Shown: positions 1 to 8,569 of the stretch, piece after piece | How the letters are laid out: each line of letters starts with the position of its first letter | Numbering within the stretch: position 1 is the stretch's first letter | NCBI GenBank assembly: GCA_013152195.1 | Contig: JAADGU010000123.1 | Location: 1-19,454 of the forward strand | Length of the DNA stretch: 19,454 nucleotides | Reading direction: 5' to 3' | Origin: Nitrospirota bacterium | GTDB lineage: Bacteria > Nitrospirota > Thermodesulfovibrionia > Thermodesulfovibrionales > JdFR-85 | The notes under the pieces: generated by a model | What the model was told of the DNA's origin: nothing | Databases searched by the model: none | The model's input: only the letters and a program-made list of their open reading frames with translations | Position numbers and translations under genes: made by a program

Positions 1-429
1 CTGAGGGAGAGAAGGGACGACATACCGATGCTTGCGGAATTCTTTGTTAACAAGTATGCCGCTGAGATGAAGATAAAACCGAAAGCAATATCACGTGAGA
101 CCATGAAGCTGCTCATGGAGTATAACTGGAAGGGAAACGTGAGGGAGATTGAAAATACGATTGAACGTGCAATGATCCTTGCAGATGGCGATACCATCCT
201 GCCGGAGCATATCTCCCTGATGGCGCTGAAAGTCAATTCCTCCATTGAGGGACTTCCGATGGATGGCCCCCTTGAGGAGACAACCAGGGCTGCCCTGAAA
301 CTGGCAGAGACTCTAAGGATCAGAAAGGCACTTGAGAGCACAAGGTGGAACAAGACACGGGCTGCGGAGTTGCTGAAAATAAGCTATAAAACACTTCTTA
401 CAAAGATTAAGGAATATCAGATCGAGTAG
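1..429 (+). CDS. Sigma-54-dependent response regulator, C-terminal part (partial)
   Basis: The reading frame is open from base 1 (LRERRDDIPMLAEF), so the gene starts before the window and the methionine at base 28 is internal. The visible part is the end of an NtrC/AtoC-type sigma-54 activator. LRERRDDIP is the typical motif of the AAA+ domain just before its lid, and WKGNVREIENTIERA matches the conserved sensor-II segment (W-x-GNVREL). After a linker of about 45 residues comes a Fis-type helix-turn-helix (KALESTRWNKTRAAELLKIS, then YKTLLTKIKEY), the DNA-binding part that recognises upstream activator sites. Proteins of this family remodel closed sigma-54 RNA polymerase complexes using ATP. 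The receiver domain and Walker motifs lie outside the window, so the signal cannot be read. No clear intrinsic terminator follows; the perfect palindrome CTGAATTCAG at 431-440 has no T-run. Confidence 0.93.
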   Translation: MRERRDDIPMLAEFFVNKYAAEMKIKPKAISRETMKLLMEYNWKGNVREIENTIERAMILADGDTILPEHISLMALKVNSSIEGLPMDGPLEETTRAALKLAETLRIRKALESTRWNKTRAAELLKISYKTLLTKIKEYQIE

Positions 430-460
430 CCTGAATTCAGTGATAAAAAAAGTGAAATCA

Positions 461-490
461 TTGACACCAAAGGCTTCAGACCGTTATTAT
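461..490 (+). promoter_or_regulatory. Predicted sigma-70 promoter for yebC
   Basis: TTGACA (461-466) and TATTAT (485-490) are separated by 18 bp and lie just after the response regulator gene. They match the housekeeping promoter consensus at 6/6 and 5/6 positions. Transcription would start near 497, giving yebC a leader of about 140 nt. That leader contains a GGATAT/ATATCC hairpin (520-525 with 533-538). Motif inspection only. Confidence 0.55.
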
Positions 491-638
491 AAAAGATAAT
501 CAGCACTACAGATGTAAATGGATATCTACAACATATCCTTATCCTGATACAGCAGAACTTTCCAGGTATAGTATTTCGCAACAGGGCGTATAGGCGTATG
601 GCTGTGGATAGCAGGATCACTATATATTCGGGGGCAGT

Positions 639-1394
639 ATGTCAGGACATTCCAAATGGTCTCAAATAAAACACAAAAAAGCCGTAGTTGACGTCAAGAG
701 GGGCAAGCTCTTCTCAAAGCTTGCCAAGGAGATAGCTGTAGCTGCCAGGCTTGGGGGTGAGGATCCCGCAATGAACCCGAGGTTGAGGACGGCAATCGAG
801 AAGGCAAAAGAGGCAAATATGCCCCACGACAATATAAAAAGGGCTATACAGAAGGGTACGGGTGAGTTGCCGGGTGCCTCTTATGAGGAGGCCATCTATG
901 AAGGGTATGGCCCCGGCGGGGTGGCCCTGCTTATTGAGGTGCTTACAGACAACAAGAACCGTACCGTGGCAGAGATAAGACACCTGCTCGGCAAGCATGG
1001 CGGGAGCCTTGGTGAGGCAGGTTGTGTCTCCTGGATGTTTGAAAAAAAGGGATATATTCTTGTTGAGAAGTCGGCCACTGACGAGGATACACTTATGAGT
1101 ATTGTCATTGATGCGGGTGCAGAGGATATGAAGAATGATCCCAGTGAAGCTCACTACGAGATAATTACAGCCCCGGAAGACCTTAAAAAGGTTAAGGATG
1201 TGCTTCTGGAACGGGGTATCCCTGTCTCTGTGGCGGAGATAACCATGCTTCCAAAGTCCTGTGTCTCCCTGGATGGCAGTACGGCAGAGAAGATGCTCAG
1301 GCTCATGGAGATACTTGAAGACCTTGATGATGTACAGAATGTCTATGCAAACTTTGACATCCCTGATGAAGTGATGGCCAATGTTGAAAAATAA
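639..1394 (+). CDS. yebC: YebC/TACO1-family translation/regulatory protein
   Basis: A 251-residue full-length member of the YebC/PmpR/TACO1 family. The start MSGHSKWSQIKHKKA is the family signature (MAGHSKWANIKHRK), followed by GKLFSKLAKEI, NPRLRTAIEKAKEANMP and the glycine-rich YEGYGPGG segment. Members were first described as DNA-binding regulators. More recent work links them, like mitochondrial TACO1, to ribosomes translating difficult stretches such as polyproline. A G-rich ribosome-binding stretch (GGGGG, 630-634) precedes the ATG. In many proteobacteria yebC sits beside ruvC and the other Holliday-junction genes; here it does not and is followed by an HtrA protease. The 235-codon open frame on the opposite strand over this gene is a shadow. 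Confidence 0.96.
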   Translation: MSGHSKWSQIKHKKAVVDVKRGKLFSKLAKEIAVAARLGGEDPAMNPRLRTAIEKAKEANMPHDNIKRAIQKGTGELPGASYEEAIYEGYGPGGVALLIEVLTDNKNRTVAEIRHLLGKHGGSLGEAGCVSWMFEKKGYILVEKSATDEDTLMSIVIDAGAEDMKNDPSEAHYEIITAPEDLKKVKDVLLERGIPVSVAEITMLPKSCVSLDGSTAEKMLRLMEILEDLDDVQNVYANFDIPDEVMANVEK

Positions 1395-1456
1395 TGGCCG
1401 GGTCTGAAAAATAACAGACAATGATAGAAATATCAGATGATCTATAAGATTTATAT

Positions 1457-2569
1457 ATGAGTTACTCTACATCAGAGACAGATTCTTTCTTGCGTCTGCC
1501 GTGGAGATCCATTTTATCGAGGCAGGGCCTCCTGCTAACTTTAACAGTATCCGTAGTATTAATCCTGGTCACCAGTACTTACGCCCTTACCCCTGAGGAG
1601 GCGACCAACATAAGGGTTTACAAAGAGGTAAGCCCCTCGGTTGTCAATATAACCACCACTACCCTGATAAGGGATTTTTTTTCGATTTATCCCCGTAAGG
1701 GCGCCGGCTCCGGTTCCATAATCGACCCTGCAGGTTACGTGCTTACCAACTATCACGTGATAGAGGGTGCTTCAGAGATAACGGTCACCCTGAGTAACGG
1801 AAACAGGTACAGTGCAACGTTTGTCGGGGCTGACCCGGAAAACGATATAGCCATTATCAGAATACCACGTGTGAAGGGCTTGATTCCCCTGAAGCTTGGT
1901 GATTCGGAAAGACTCCAGGTTGGCCAGAAGGTCTATGCCATAGGCAATCCCTTTGGGCTCACCTCTACCCTTACCACAGGGATTATCAGTGCGTTGGGGC
2001 GGCCTTTGACAACGGAGTCCGGCAGGGTGATAGAGAATGTCATACAGACTGATGCACCAATAAATCCTGGAAACTCGGGCGGCCCCCTGATAAACACATC
2101 AGGAGAGGTCGTTGCCATAAATACCGCTATCTTCAGCCCGTCGGGGGGCAATGTCGGGATCGGTTTTGCCATACCGGTAAATACGGCAAAGAGCCTGATA
2201 CCCGATCTGATCAGGTACGGCCGGGTGAAGAGGCCCTGGCTTGGAATAACAGGTGTGCCGCTCTGGAAGGAATTGTCCACTGCATTGAGGCTCCCTGTTG
2301 ATACGGGTATACTCGTCTCCGAGGTGGACCCGAAAGGCCCGGCTGCAAGGGCCGGTATAAGGGGTGGCAACAGACCCGTTGAGATCAGCGGAATAATTTT
2401 TTATCTCGGGGGAGACATAATAATTGATATTGACGGGGCCAGGGTGACCTCAATGGATGATTTGAAGAAGGCCATGATGGGCAGGAGAGAGGGAGAGGTG
2501 GTGCCTGTAAAGGTTGTCAGGGGCAAGAAGGTGCTGACACTTAAGGTAAGGGTGAGGTTGAAATCATGA
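1457..2569 (+). CDS. HtrA/DegP-type trypsin-like serine protease with PDZ domain
   Basis: A 370-residue S1C serine protease of the HtrA/DegP/DegQ group. An N-terminal segment of about 22 residues with several charged residues is followed by one hydrophobic stretch (about 24-43). The stretch acts as a signal anchor or signal peptide and places the protease in the periplasm or on the outer face of the inner membrane. The catalytic triad is visible: His100 in TNYHVI, Asp130 in ENDIAII and Ser207 in NPGNSGGPL. A single PDZ domain follows (about 255-365), with the GPAARAGI and GGDIIIDIDG motifs used for substrate binding. The insertion RGGNRPVEISGIIFYLGGD fits the single-PDZ trypsin-like group rather than classical DegP with two PDZ domains. 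The ribosome-binding site is weak, so the start is less certain. The stop overlaps the glmU start (ATGA at 2566), so the two are probably co-translated. Expected role: envelope protein quality control. Confidence 0.93.
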   Translation: MSYSTSETDSFLRLPWRSILSRQGLLLTLTVSVVLILVTSTYALTPEEATNIRVYKEVSPSVVNITTTTLIRDFFSIYPRKGAGSGSIIDPAGYVLTNYHVIEGASEITVTLSNGNRYSATFVGADPENDIAIIRIPRVKGLIPLKLGDSERLQVGQKVYAIGNPFGLTSTLTTGIISALGRPLTTESGRVIENVIQTDAPINPGNSGGPLINTSGEVVAINTAIFSPSGGNVGIGFAIPVNTAKSLIPDLIRYGRVKRPWLGITGVPLWKELSTALRLPVDTGILVSEVDPKGPAARAGIRGGNRPVEISGIIFYLGGDIIIDIDGARVTSMDDLKKAMMGRREGEVVPVKVVRGKKVLTLKVRVRLKS

Positions 2570-3948
2570 AGAAGGCACTTGCCTGTGTGGTGCTTGCCGC
2601 CGGACAGGGGACGAGAATGAGGTCAACCATCCCAAAGGTGCTGCACAGGCTTAACGGCATCCCGATGATCCATTATGTCCTGCGTGCGGTGGCAGGGCTT
2701 GGGCCTGTGAGGGTTATTGTGGTTGCGGGAAGAGATAATGAGAGGGTTTTAAAGGAGGCGCTGAAATCAGAGGACGTTCAGTTTGCCTTGCAGAAGGCGC
2801 CGCTGGGCACAGCCCATGCCCTCATGAGTGCGGGAAAGGCGCTCAGGGGATTTCAGGGGGACATACTTGTTCTCAATGGTGATACCCCGCTTGTGAGCAC
2901 CATGACACTCAAAAAGTTCATAACAAGACACAGACGTGCAAGAAAGAGCCTCAGCCTGCTCTCCTTTATTGCAGAGGACCCGACCGGCTATGGAAGGATT
3001 TTAAGGGGCAGATCCGGCACTCCCCTCGGGATAAGGGAGGAAAAGGATGCCACTGAAGAGGAGAGGGCAATAAACGAGGTAAACAGCGGTATCTATCTCT
3101 TTAAGCCCCGAACCCTGACCCTGCTCAGGAAGATAGGGCTTAACAGCAAAAAAGGTGAGTACTACCTTACGGATATCCTGGAGATTGCCTCCCAAAAGGG
3201 GTTGGGATGCGGAGTATACTGCTCTGGTGACGAGAGGGAGTTTATGGGTATCAATACCGTGGAGGAGCTGCTGAGGGCCCAGAGGATATTGCGGGAGAAG
3301 ACAGTCAGGTACTGGCTTGAGAGGGATGTGAGTTTTATGGATGAGACCGCGGTTTATATCCATCCGGATGTGGTTATAGGTGAAGGCACACATATCTATC
3401 CCAATGTTTATCTTGAGGGAAAGACGAGTATCGGCAGCGGATGCGTTATCTATCCGGATGTAAGAATAACGGACAGCACCGTAGGGGATGAGGTCACCAT
3501 AAAGGATTCGTCAGTTATTGAATCAGCCGAAATACAGGGCAATACCATTATAGGTCCCTTTGCCAGGCTGAGGCCCGGGACTATGATTATGAAGGATGCG
3601 AGGATCGGTAATTTTGTTGAGGTGAAGGCATCCACCATAGGTGAGGGCGCAAAGGCTCAGCATCTCAGCTATATCGGAGATGCTGATGTGGGAAAAAAGG
3701 TAAATATAGGGGCGGGCACAATCACGTGTAATTATGACGGGGTGAAAAAACACAGAACAGTTATAGAGGAAGGTGTCTTTATCGGGAGCGATACACAGCT
3801 TGTTGCACCTGTGAAGGTGGAAAAGGGGGCCTATGTGGGTGCCGGGTCAACCATAACAAGGGATGTTCCCTCAGGTGCCCTTGCCATCAGCAGGTCTCCG
3901 GAGAGGCATATAAGGGGCTGGGCGAATAAAAGGAAGAAGAAAAAGTAA
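2566..3948 (+). CDS. glmU: Bifunctional GlcNAc-1-P uridyltransferase / glucosamine-1-P acetyltransferase
   Basis: A 460-residue protein, the usual GlmU length. The N-terminal half (about 1-230) is the pyrophosphorylase: LAAGQGTRMRS at 10-20 is the nucleotide-binding loop and PKVLH at 24-28 carries the conserved lysine. It makes UDP-GlcNAc from GlcNAc-1-P and UTP. From about 250 the sequence becomes hexapeptide repeats of the left-handed beta-helix acetyltransferase (IGSGCVIYPDV, IGEGAKAQHLSYIGD, NIGAGTITCNYDG). His366, in AQHLSYIGD, aligns with the catalytic histidine of the family. The C-terminal tail is lysine-rich. UDP-GlcNAc feeds peptidoglycan and lipid A. It starts inside the end of htrA (ATGA overlap) and is followed 6 bp later by glmS, the enzyme two steps earlier in the same pathway. 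Confidence 0.98.
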   Translation: MKKALACVVLAAGQGTRMRSTIPKVLHRLNGIPMIHYVLRAVAGLGPVRVIVVAGRDNERVLKEALKSEDVQFALQKAPLGTAHALMSAGKALRGFQGDILVLNGDTPLVSTMTLKKFITRHRRARKSLSLLSFIAEDPTGYGRILRGRSGTPLGIREEKDATEEERAINEVNSGIYLFKPRTLTLLRKIGLNSKKGEYYLTDILEIASQKGLGCGVYCSGDEREFMGINTVEELLRAQRILREKTVRYWLERDVSFMDETAVYIHPDVVIGEGTHIYPNVYLEGKTSIGSGCVIYPDVRITDSTVGDEVTIKDSSVIESAEIQGNTIIGPFARLRPGTMIMKDARIGNFVEVKASTIGEGAKAQHLSYIGDADVGKKVNIGAGTITCNYDGVKKHRTVIEEGVFIGSDTQLVAPVKVEKGAYVGAGSTITRDVPSGALAISRSPERHIRGWANKRKKKK

Positions 3949-3954
3949 CGAACC

Positions 3955-5781
3955 ATGTGTGGAATAATAGGATATATAGGCAGAGAGGATGCAGTTGATC
4001 TTGTGGTTGAAGGGTTGAGACACCTTGAATACAGGGGCTATGATTCAGCAGGTGTTGCCTTTCCTGCAGATAATGGTATTGAGGTCCGGAGGTGTAAGGG
4101 AAAGATTAAGGACCTGGAGGCTATTGTTTATAATGATAAGCCTGCAGCTAATGTGGCCATAGGACATACGAGGTGGGCAACCCATGGTGTGCCGTCTGAA
4201 TATAATGCACATCCCCACAGTTCCGACAATATAGTCCTTGTGCATAACGGAATTATAGAAAACTATCTTGATCTCAAAAAGGATCTGACGGATCTGGGTT
4301 ACAGGTTTACCTCGGAGACCGATACCGAGGTGCTGTGTCATTTGATAGACAGATACAGCAGGGATTATACATTTGAAGAGGCCGTCAGGATGGCCCTCAA
4401 GGATGCCAGGGGGGCATATGCCATACTGGTTCTTTCTGCCAGTGACCCGCAGAAGATTATCGGCGTCAGGAAGGACAGTCCCCTGGTGCTTGGTATAGGT
4501 GAAGGGGAGTTTTTCCTTGCCTCTGATGTGCCGGCCTTTCATGCAAGGACAGGACGGGTAATCTTTCTCGAGGATAACGATATGGTTGTGCTCAGCCCGG
4601 AAGGATACAGGATTATGGACCTCAGTGGCAATACCCTTGAGAGGGAGATCGAGTTTATACCCCCGATGGCTGCCGGCGCTGACAAGGGCGGCTATAAACA
4701 CTATATGCTCAAGGAGATTCATGAGCAGCCCCGGGCCCTGTCAGATACCCTGCGCGGCAGGATATTCCCTGAGAGGGGAGAGGTTAACCTTGGCGAGTTC
4801 ATGCTTGATGAGGGGATGCTCAGGGGGATTAATCGCATATTTATAGGGGCCTGCGGGACGTCCTGGCATGCGGCACTTGCCGGTAAGTATATGATAGAGC
4901 AGATAGCGAGGGTACCTGTTGAGGTGGACCTTGCTTCGGAATTCCGCTACAGGAGCCCGTTGATAGGTGAGAAGGACCTGTTTGTCTCCATAACCCAGTC
5001 CGGAGAGACAGCAGACACCCTTGCAGCACAGCGGGAGGCAAAGAGGCGCGGCGCCCAGACCCTCAGTATCTGTAATGCCCTGGGGGCAACCTCTGCAAGA
5101 GAGGCGGATGCAGTCTTCTACACACATTCAGGGCCGGAGATCGGTGTTGCCTCCACAAAGGCATTTACTTCCCAGCTCTTTTCTCTCTATCTATTCTCTC
5201 TGATAATGGCAAGAATCGGGGGGAGTTTGGGGAAACAGGATGCTGTGGGCATGATTGCAGAGCTGCTGAGGGTGCCTGAAAAGATAGAGAAGATTATAGG
5301 CAGTGAAGATGCAATAGTTGCAGTGGCAAAAGAACTGTTCAAGGCAAAGGATTTCCTCTACCTTGGCAGGGGGATTCTTCATCCCATAGCACTTGAAGGT
5401 GCATTGAAACTGAAGGAGATTTCATACATACATGCAGAGGGCTATCCGGCAGGTGAGATGAAGCACGGCCCGATTGCCCTGATAGACGAAGATGTTCCTG
5501 TGGTATTTCTGGTGCAGAGTGGTGTGCTGAAGGAGAAGGTCCTGTCCAACATATCAGAGGTGAAGGCCAGGGGCGGAAGGGCTGTTGTCGTTATGAGTGA
5601 TAAACTGTTGGGAGAGGTTCAGCAGGCTGATTATACCATAGGGATACCTGATACAAACCCCTATCTGGAGGCAGTGCTTATGGCTGTTCCCCTCCAGTTG
5701 CTGGCGTATCATATCGGGGTGTTAAGGGGCTGCGATGTTGATCAGCCAAGGAATCTTGCCAAAAGTGTGACTGTTGAATAG
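3955..5781 (+). CDS. glmS: Glutamine:fructose-6-phosphate aminotransferase (isomerizing)
   Basis: A 608-residue protein, nearly identical in length to the usual GlmS. MCGIIGYIG gives Cys2 as the N-terminal nucleophile of the class II glutamine amidotransferase domain (about 1-240), which releases ammonia from glutamine. HLEYRGYDSAG and GHTRWATHG are further amidotransferase signatures. The C-terminal half holds two SIS sugar-isomerase domains (GACGTSWHA, SITQSGETADT, STKAFTSQ, EGYPAGEMKHGPIALID). It ends with DQPRNLAKSVTVE, the typical GlmS tail. It converts fructose-6-phosphate to glucosamine-6-phosphate, the first step of amino-sugar synthesis. The purine-rich end of glmU (AGGAAGAAGAAAAAG) may serve as its ribosome-binding region. 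I see no glmS ribozyme upstream; the 6-bp gap leaves no space for one outside the glmU coding sequence. Confidence 0.98.
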   Translation: MCGIIGYIGREDAVDLVVEGLRHLEYRGYDSAGVAFPADNGIEVRRCKGKIKDLEAIVYNDKPAANVAIGHTRWATHGVPSEYNAHPHSSDNIVLVHNGIIENYLDLKKDLTDLGYRFTSETDTEVLCHLIDRYSRDYTFEEAVRMALKDARGAYAILVLSASDPQKIIGVRKDSPLVLGIGEGEFFLASDVPAFHARTGRVIFLEDNDMVVLSPEGYRIMDLSGNTLEREIEFIPPMAAGADKGGYKHYMLKEIHEQPRALSDTLRGRIFPERGEVNLGEFMLDEGMLRGINRIFIGACGTSWHAALAGKYMIEQIARVPVEVDLASEFRYRSPLIGEKDLFVSITQSGETADTLAAQREAKRRGAQTLSICNALGATSAREADAVFYTHSGPEIGVASTKAFTSQLFSLYLFSLIMARIGGSLGKQDAVGMIAELLRVPEKIEKIIGSEDAIVAVAKELFKAKDFLYLGRGILHPIALEGALKLKEISYIHAEGYPAGEMKHGPIALIDEDVPVVFLVQSGVLKEKVLSNISEVKARGGRAVVVMSDKLLGEVQQADYTIGIPDTNPYLEAVLMAVPLQLLAYHIGVLRGCDVDQPRNLAKSVTVE

Positions 5782-5932
5782 GCACTGTCAATGGATTTAG
5801 AAGGCGGAAATCTGTTATTCTAATAGATACCCTGGAGTTTGCAGAATAAAGCAGGGGAGTACTGTGGCCGGAGCGTTTAAGTTGCAAAAATATAAAAAAG
5901 ACAGAGAGTGCGGGGAAAACAGAGAGAAGATA

Positions 5933-6003
5933 AGAAGTTTGGAAATTAGGAAGTTGGGGTTTTCACTATTCAGAATCCTCAACTTTCCAGTTTCAGAACT
6001 TCT
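5933..6003. repeat. Long imperfect inverted repeat upstream of pcrA
   Basis: Two 27-nt arms (5933-5959 and 5977-6003) match at 21 of 27 positions as an inverted repeat around a 17-nt loop. The strongest stretches are AGAAGTT/AACTTCT at the outer ends and GAAGTTG near the loop. It lies in the 266-bp spacer between glmS and pcrA, 44 bp before the pcrA start. There is no T-run on either side that would make a clean intrinsic terminator. It could be a decayed mobile palindromic element or a structured leader. I see no protein-coding signal in the rest of the spacer 5782-6047. Confidence 0.55.
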
Positions 6004-6047
6004 TTGAGTACTCCGGTCTCTGTACTAAACAAAAGGGGGAATGGGAG

Positions 6048-8168
6048 ATGAGCAAAGAAGAATTGCAAAATGGCCTGAATCCTCAACAAAGAGAGGCACT
6101 GCTTCATACAGACGGGCCTCTTTTAGTTCTTGCAGGTGCCGGGAGCGGGAAGACCAGAGTCATAACCCACAAGTATGCCCTCCTAACAAAAGAAGAGAAG
6201 GTCTCTCCGTCTTCCATCTTCACAGTTACCTTTACAAATAAGGCTGCAAACGAGATGAAGGAGAGGATATCTTCGCTCATTTCAGATGATTTGAAGGGGT
6301 GCTGGATAGGTACTTTTCATTCCCAGTGTAACAGGATTCTGAGAAGTGATATAACGGCTCTCGGATACAGGTCCGAATTTGTAATATATGACGAGAGTGA
6401 CAGGCACAGCCTGATAAGGCATATACTCAGGGAGTTAAAGATATATGAGGCCCTGTACAAGGGGGTTGCTTCAAGGATAAGCTCACTGAAGGCATCCATG
6501 GTTACCCCTGAAGAGTTTCTCTCCTCCGGTGACGGCTTTGGTTTTGACGAGAAACTCGCCAAGGTCTATATAAGATTTCAGGATGAGCTGAGGCGATGTA
6601 ATGCCCTTGATTTTGATGACCTTATAATGCTTACCGTGCGGCTCTTTCAGGAACATCCGGATGTGCTTCAGAAGTATCGTGAAAAGTTTGCCTACATACT
6701 GGTGGATGAGTTCCAGGATACAAACCGTGCCCAGTATCAGCTGGTTAAATTCCTTGCATCCGGTCATGGGAATATTTTTGCAGTGGGTGATGACGACCAG
6801 AGTATTTATCGCTTCAGGGGAGCAGAGGTAAAAAACATACTCAACTTTGAGAAGGATTTTCCGGGTGTCAAGGTCATAAAGCTTGAGCAAAACTACCGCA
6901 GTACTCAAAATATTCTCGATGTATCCGGTTCCATCATATCCAAAAACCCCAAGAGAAATGTAAAAACCCTCTGGACCGACCGCGGCAGGGGGGAGAAGGT
7001 CTTTTTCTACTGGCTCCCTGTTGAGGAAGATGAGGCAAAGTATGTTGTAAGGACGATCAAGGATATATATCTGAAGGGTGTTTACAATTACAGGGACATG
7101 GCGGTGCTTTACCGTATAAACCTGCAGTCAAGGGTTATAGAAGAGGCTCTCAGGAGAGAGGGGATCCCATACCGTGTAGTTGGAGGCATGAGTTTTTACG
7201 AGAGAAAAGAGGTCAAGGACATAATAGCCTATCTGAGGCTCTGTGTGAATCACCATGATAATGTCAGCCTCAGAAGGATAATCAATACCCCCCACAGGGG
7301 AATCGGGTCTGCCACACTTAACAAGATTGAGCAGGAGTCCAAGAGGAGAGGGATAAGCCTTTTTGAGGCAATCAGGCGTATCTGCAAGACAAAGTCTTCT
7401 TCCCAGACCGTTATAGACAAGCTTGATGTCTTTCTCAAACTCATAAACGGGATATCAGGACTCAAGGATTCATCAGCCTCTGAGGCTATCAAGTCGGTTG
7501 TAGAGCTGACTTCCTATGCCGAGGAGCTTGAAGAACAGAGAATTCAGAACCTGACCGAATTAATGATCTCTGCCGAGGGATCGTCAATCGATGAGTTCCT
7601 TGACAGGGTTTCGCTTGTTACCAGGCTTGATGAATCCATGCCCGATGATTCCATTTCGCTGATGACCCTCCATACTGCCAAGGGGCTTGAGTTCCCCGTG
7701 GTCTTTATTGTCGGTATTGAGGAAGGCCTGATCCCTTACTTCAAGTCTGCGGACAACGAAGAGGAAGTCCATGAAGAGAGGCGCCTTTTTTATGTTGGGC
7801 TGACAAGGGCAAAAGATATTCTCTGTCTCACCGGGGCAAGGAGGAGGCGGATATTTTCAAAGCGCCAGGAACAGGAGCCTTCAAGATTCCTGAAAGATAT
7901 ACCCAGGGAGCATTGTCATTGGGTGGAGAAGGCTGCATGCAAGAAGGTTTCAGGTAATGGCAGCAAGGAGAAAGGCTTTGCCAGGAACAAGGCAGTGGTT
8001 TATGCCTTTCCATACAAAACAGGTTGTCGGGTCCGGCATCCGAAGTGGGGTATAGGCGTTGTAAGGGATTGCTATGGCAAGGGAGATGACCTTAAGGTCT
8101 GTGTAAACTTTCCTGGAGTAGGAATAAAGAGACTGGCACTTAAGTTTGCTCATTTAGAGAGGATATAA
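6048..8168 (+). CDS. pcrA: ATP-dependent 3'-5' DNA helicase, PcrA/UvrD type (SF1A)
   Basis: A 706-residue superfamily 1A helicase with all motifs in order: Q-motif NPQQ (11-14), Walker A GAGSGKT (30-36), TFTNKAANEMKER (Ia), GTFHS, VDEFQDTN with Asp220-Glu221 (Walker B), GDDDQSIYRFRGA (III), QNYRST (IV), TLHTAKGLEFPVVFI (V) and VGLTRAKD (VI). The last 50 residues (VRHPKWGIGVV, ending HLERI) form the Tudor-like domain that PcrA uses to contact RNA polymerase. Expected roles are nucleotide-excision and mismatch repair, and clearing transcription or replication roadblocks. I chose ATG 6048, not the out-of-frame ATG at 6041, because it starts the conserved frame and lies 8 nt after AAGGGGG. Length is typical of PcrA. 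The long hairpin at 5933-6003 lies just upstream. Confidence 0.97.
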   Translation: MSKEELQNGLNPQQREALLHTDGPLLVLAGAGSGKTRVITHKYALLTKEEKVSPSSIFTVTFTNKAANEMKERISSLISDDLKGCWIGTFHSQCNRILRSDITALGYRSEFVIYDESDRHSLIRHILRELKIYEALYKGVASRISSLKASMVTPEEFLSSGDGFGFDEKLAKVYIRFQDELRRCNALDFDDLIMLTVRLFQEHPDVLQKYREKFAYILVDEFQDTNRAQYQLVKFLASGHGNIFAVGDDDQSIYRFRGAEVKNILNFEKDFPGVKVIKLEQNYRSTQNILDVSGSIISKNPKRNVKTLWTDRGRGEKVFFYWLPVEEDEAKYVVRTIKDIYLKGVYNYRDMAVLYRINLQSRVIEEALRREGIPYRVVGGMSFYERKEVKDIIAYLRLCVNHHDNVSLRRIINTPHRGIGSATLNKIEQESKRRGISLFEAIRRICKTKSSSQTVIDKLDVFLKLINGISGLKDSSASEAIKSVVELTSYAEELEEQRIQNLTELMISAEGSSIDEFLDRVSLVTRLDESMPDDSISLMTLHTAKGLEFPVVFIVGIEEGLIPYFKSADNEEEVHEERRLFYVGLTRAKDILCLTGARRRRIFSKRQEQEPSRFLKDIPREHCHWVEKAACKKVSGNGSKEKGFARNKAVVYAFPYKTGCRVRHPKWGIGVVRDCYGKGDDLKVCVNFPGVGIKRLALKFAHLERI

Positions 8169-8242
8169 GACTTTGGTTATTCGTTATTGGTGAAGAGTAT
8201 AACAGATCACTGGTGACGAACAGTGATGCGGAGGTTAAAGAG

Positions 8243-8530
8243 ATGAAGATTTCAGGCAGTGATGTTGAACATATAGCCAGGCTTGCAAGGCTCGGATTAA
8301 CAGGTGATGAAAAGGATGTCTACGGTGCCCAGTTAAACGAGATACTGGATTATGTAGACAAACTGGACGAACTGGACACATCCGGTGTTGAACCCACCAG
8401 TCATGTGATTCCCGTCAATAATGTCTTTCGTGATGATGTGCCGGGGACCTCTTTACCACGGGAGGATGCCCTGAGAAACGCCCCTCAGGTTGCAGACGGT
8501 TTTTATCGGGTTCCAAAGATCATTGAATAG
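8243..8530 (+). CDS. gatC: Asp-tRNA(Asn)/Glu-tRNA(Gln) amidotransferase subunit C
   Basis: A 95-residue GatC. Conserved segments are DVEHIARLARL (N-terminal helix), QLNEILDYVDKLDELDTSGVEPTSHV, then NVFRDDV, and the tail APQVADGFYRVPKIIE. GatC clamps GatA and GatB together in the GatCAB complex, which amidates misacylated Glu-tRNA(Gln) and/or Asp-tRNA(Asn). I chose ATG 8243 over the in-frame GTG at 8213: GGAGG at 8230-8234 sits 8 nt before it and the protein then has the usual family length and N-terminus. The usual partners gatA and gatB are not next to it; pcrA lies upstream and panD downstream, so the complex must be encoded at separate loci. Confidence 0.93.
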   Translation: MKISGSDVEHIARLARLGLTGDEKDVYGAQLNEILDYVDKLDELDTSGVEPTSHVIPVNNVFRDDVPGTSLPREDALRNAPQVADGFYRVPKIIE

Positions 8531-8569
8531 AAAATGAAGTCTGTACCAATTGTTGTGTCACCTCTCAAG

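Noticed and set aside
431..440. CTGAATTCAG as a terminator after the sigma-54 regulator
   Set aside because: It is a perfect palindrome but has no loop and no following T-run.
417..620. 67-codon - strand ORF upstream of yebC
   Set aside because: It overlaps the end of the response regulator and the predicted yebC promoter, and looks like random A/T-rich translation.
714..1421. 235-codon open frame on the - strand over yebC
   Set aside because: It is antisense to a well-conserved gene, resembles no family, and has no conserved motif. Shadow of yebC codon use.
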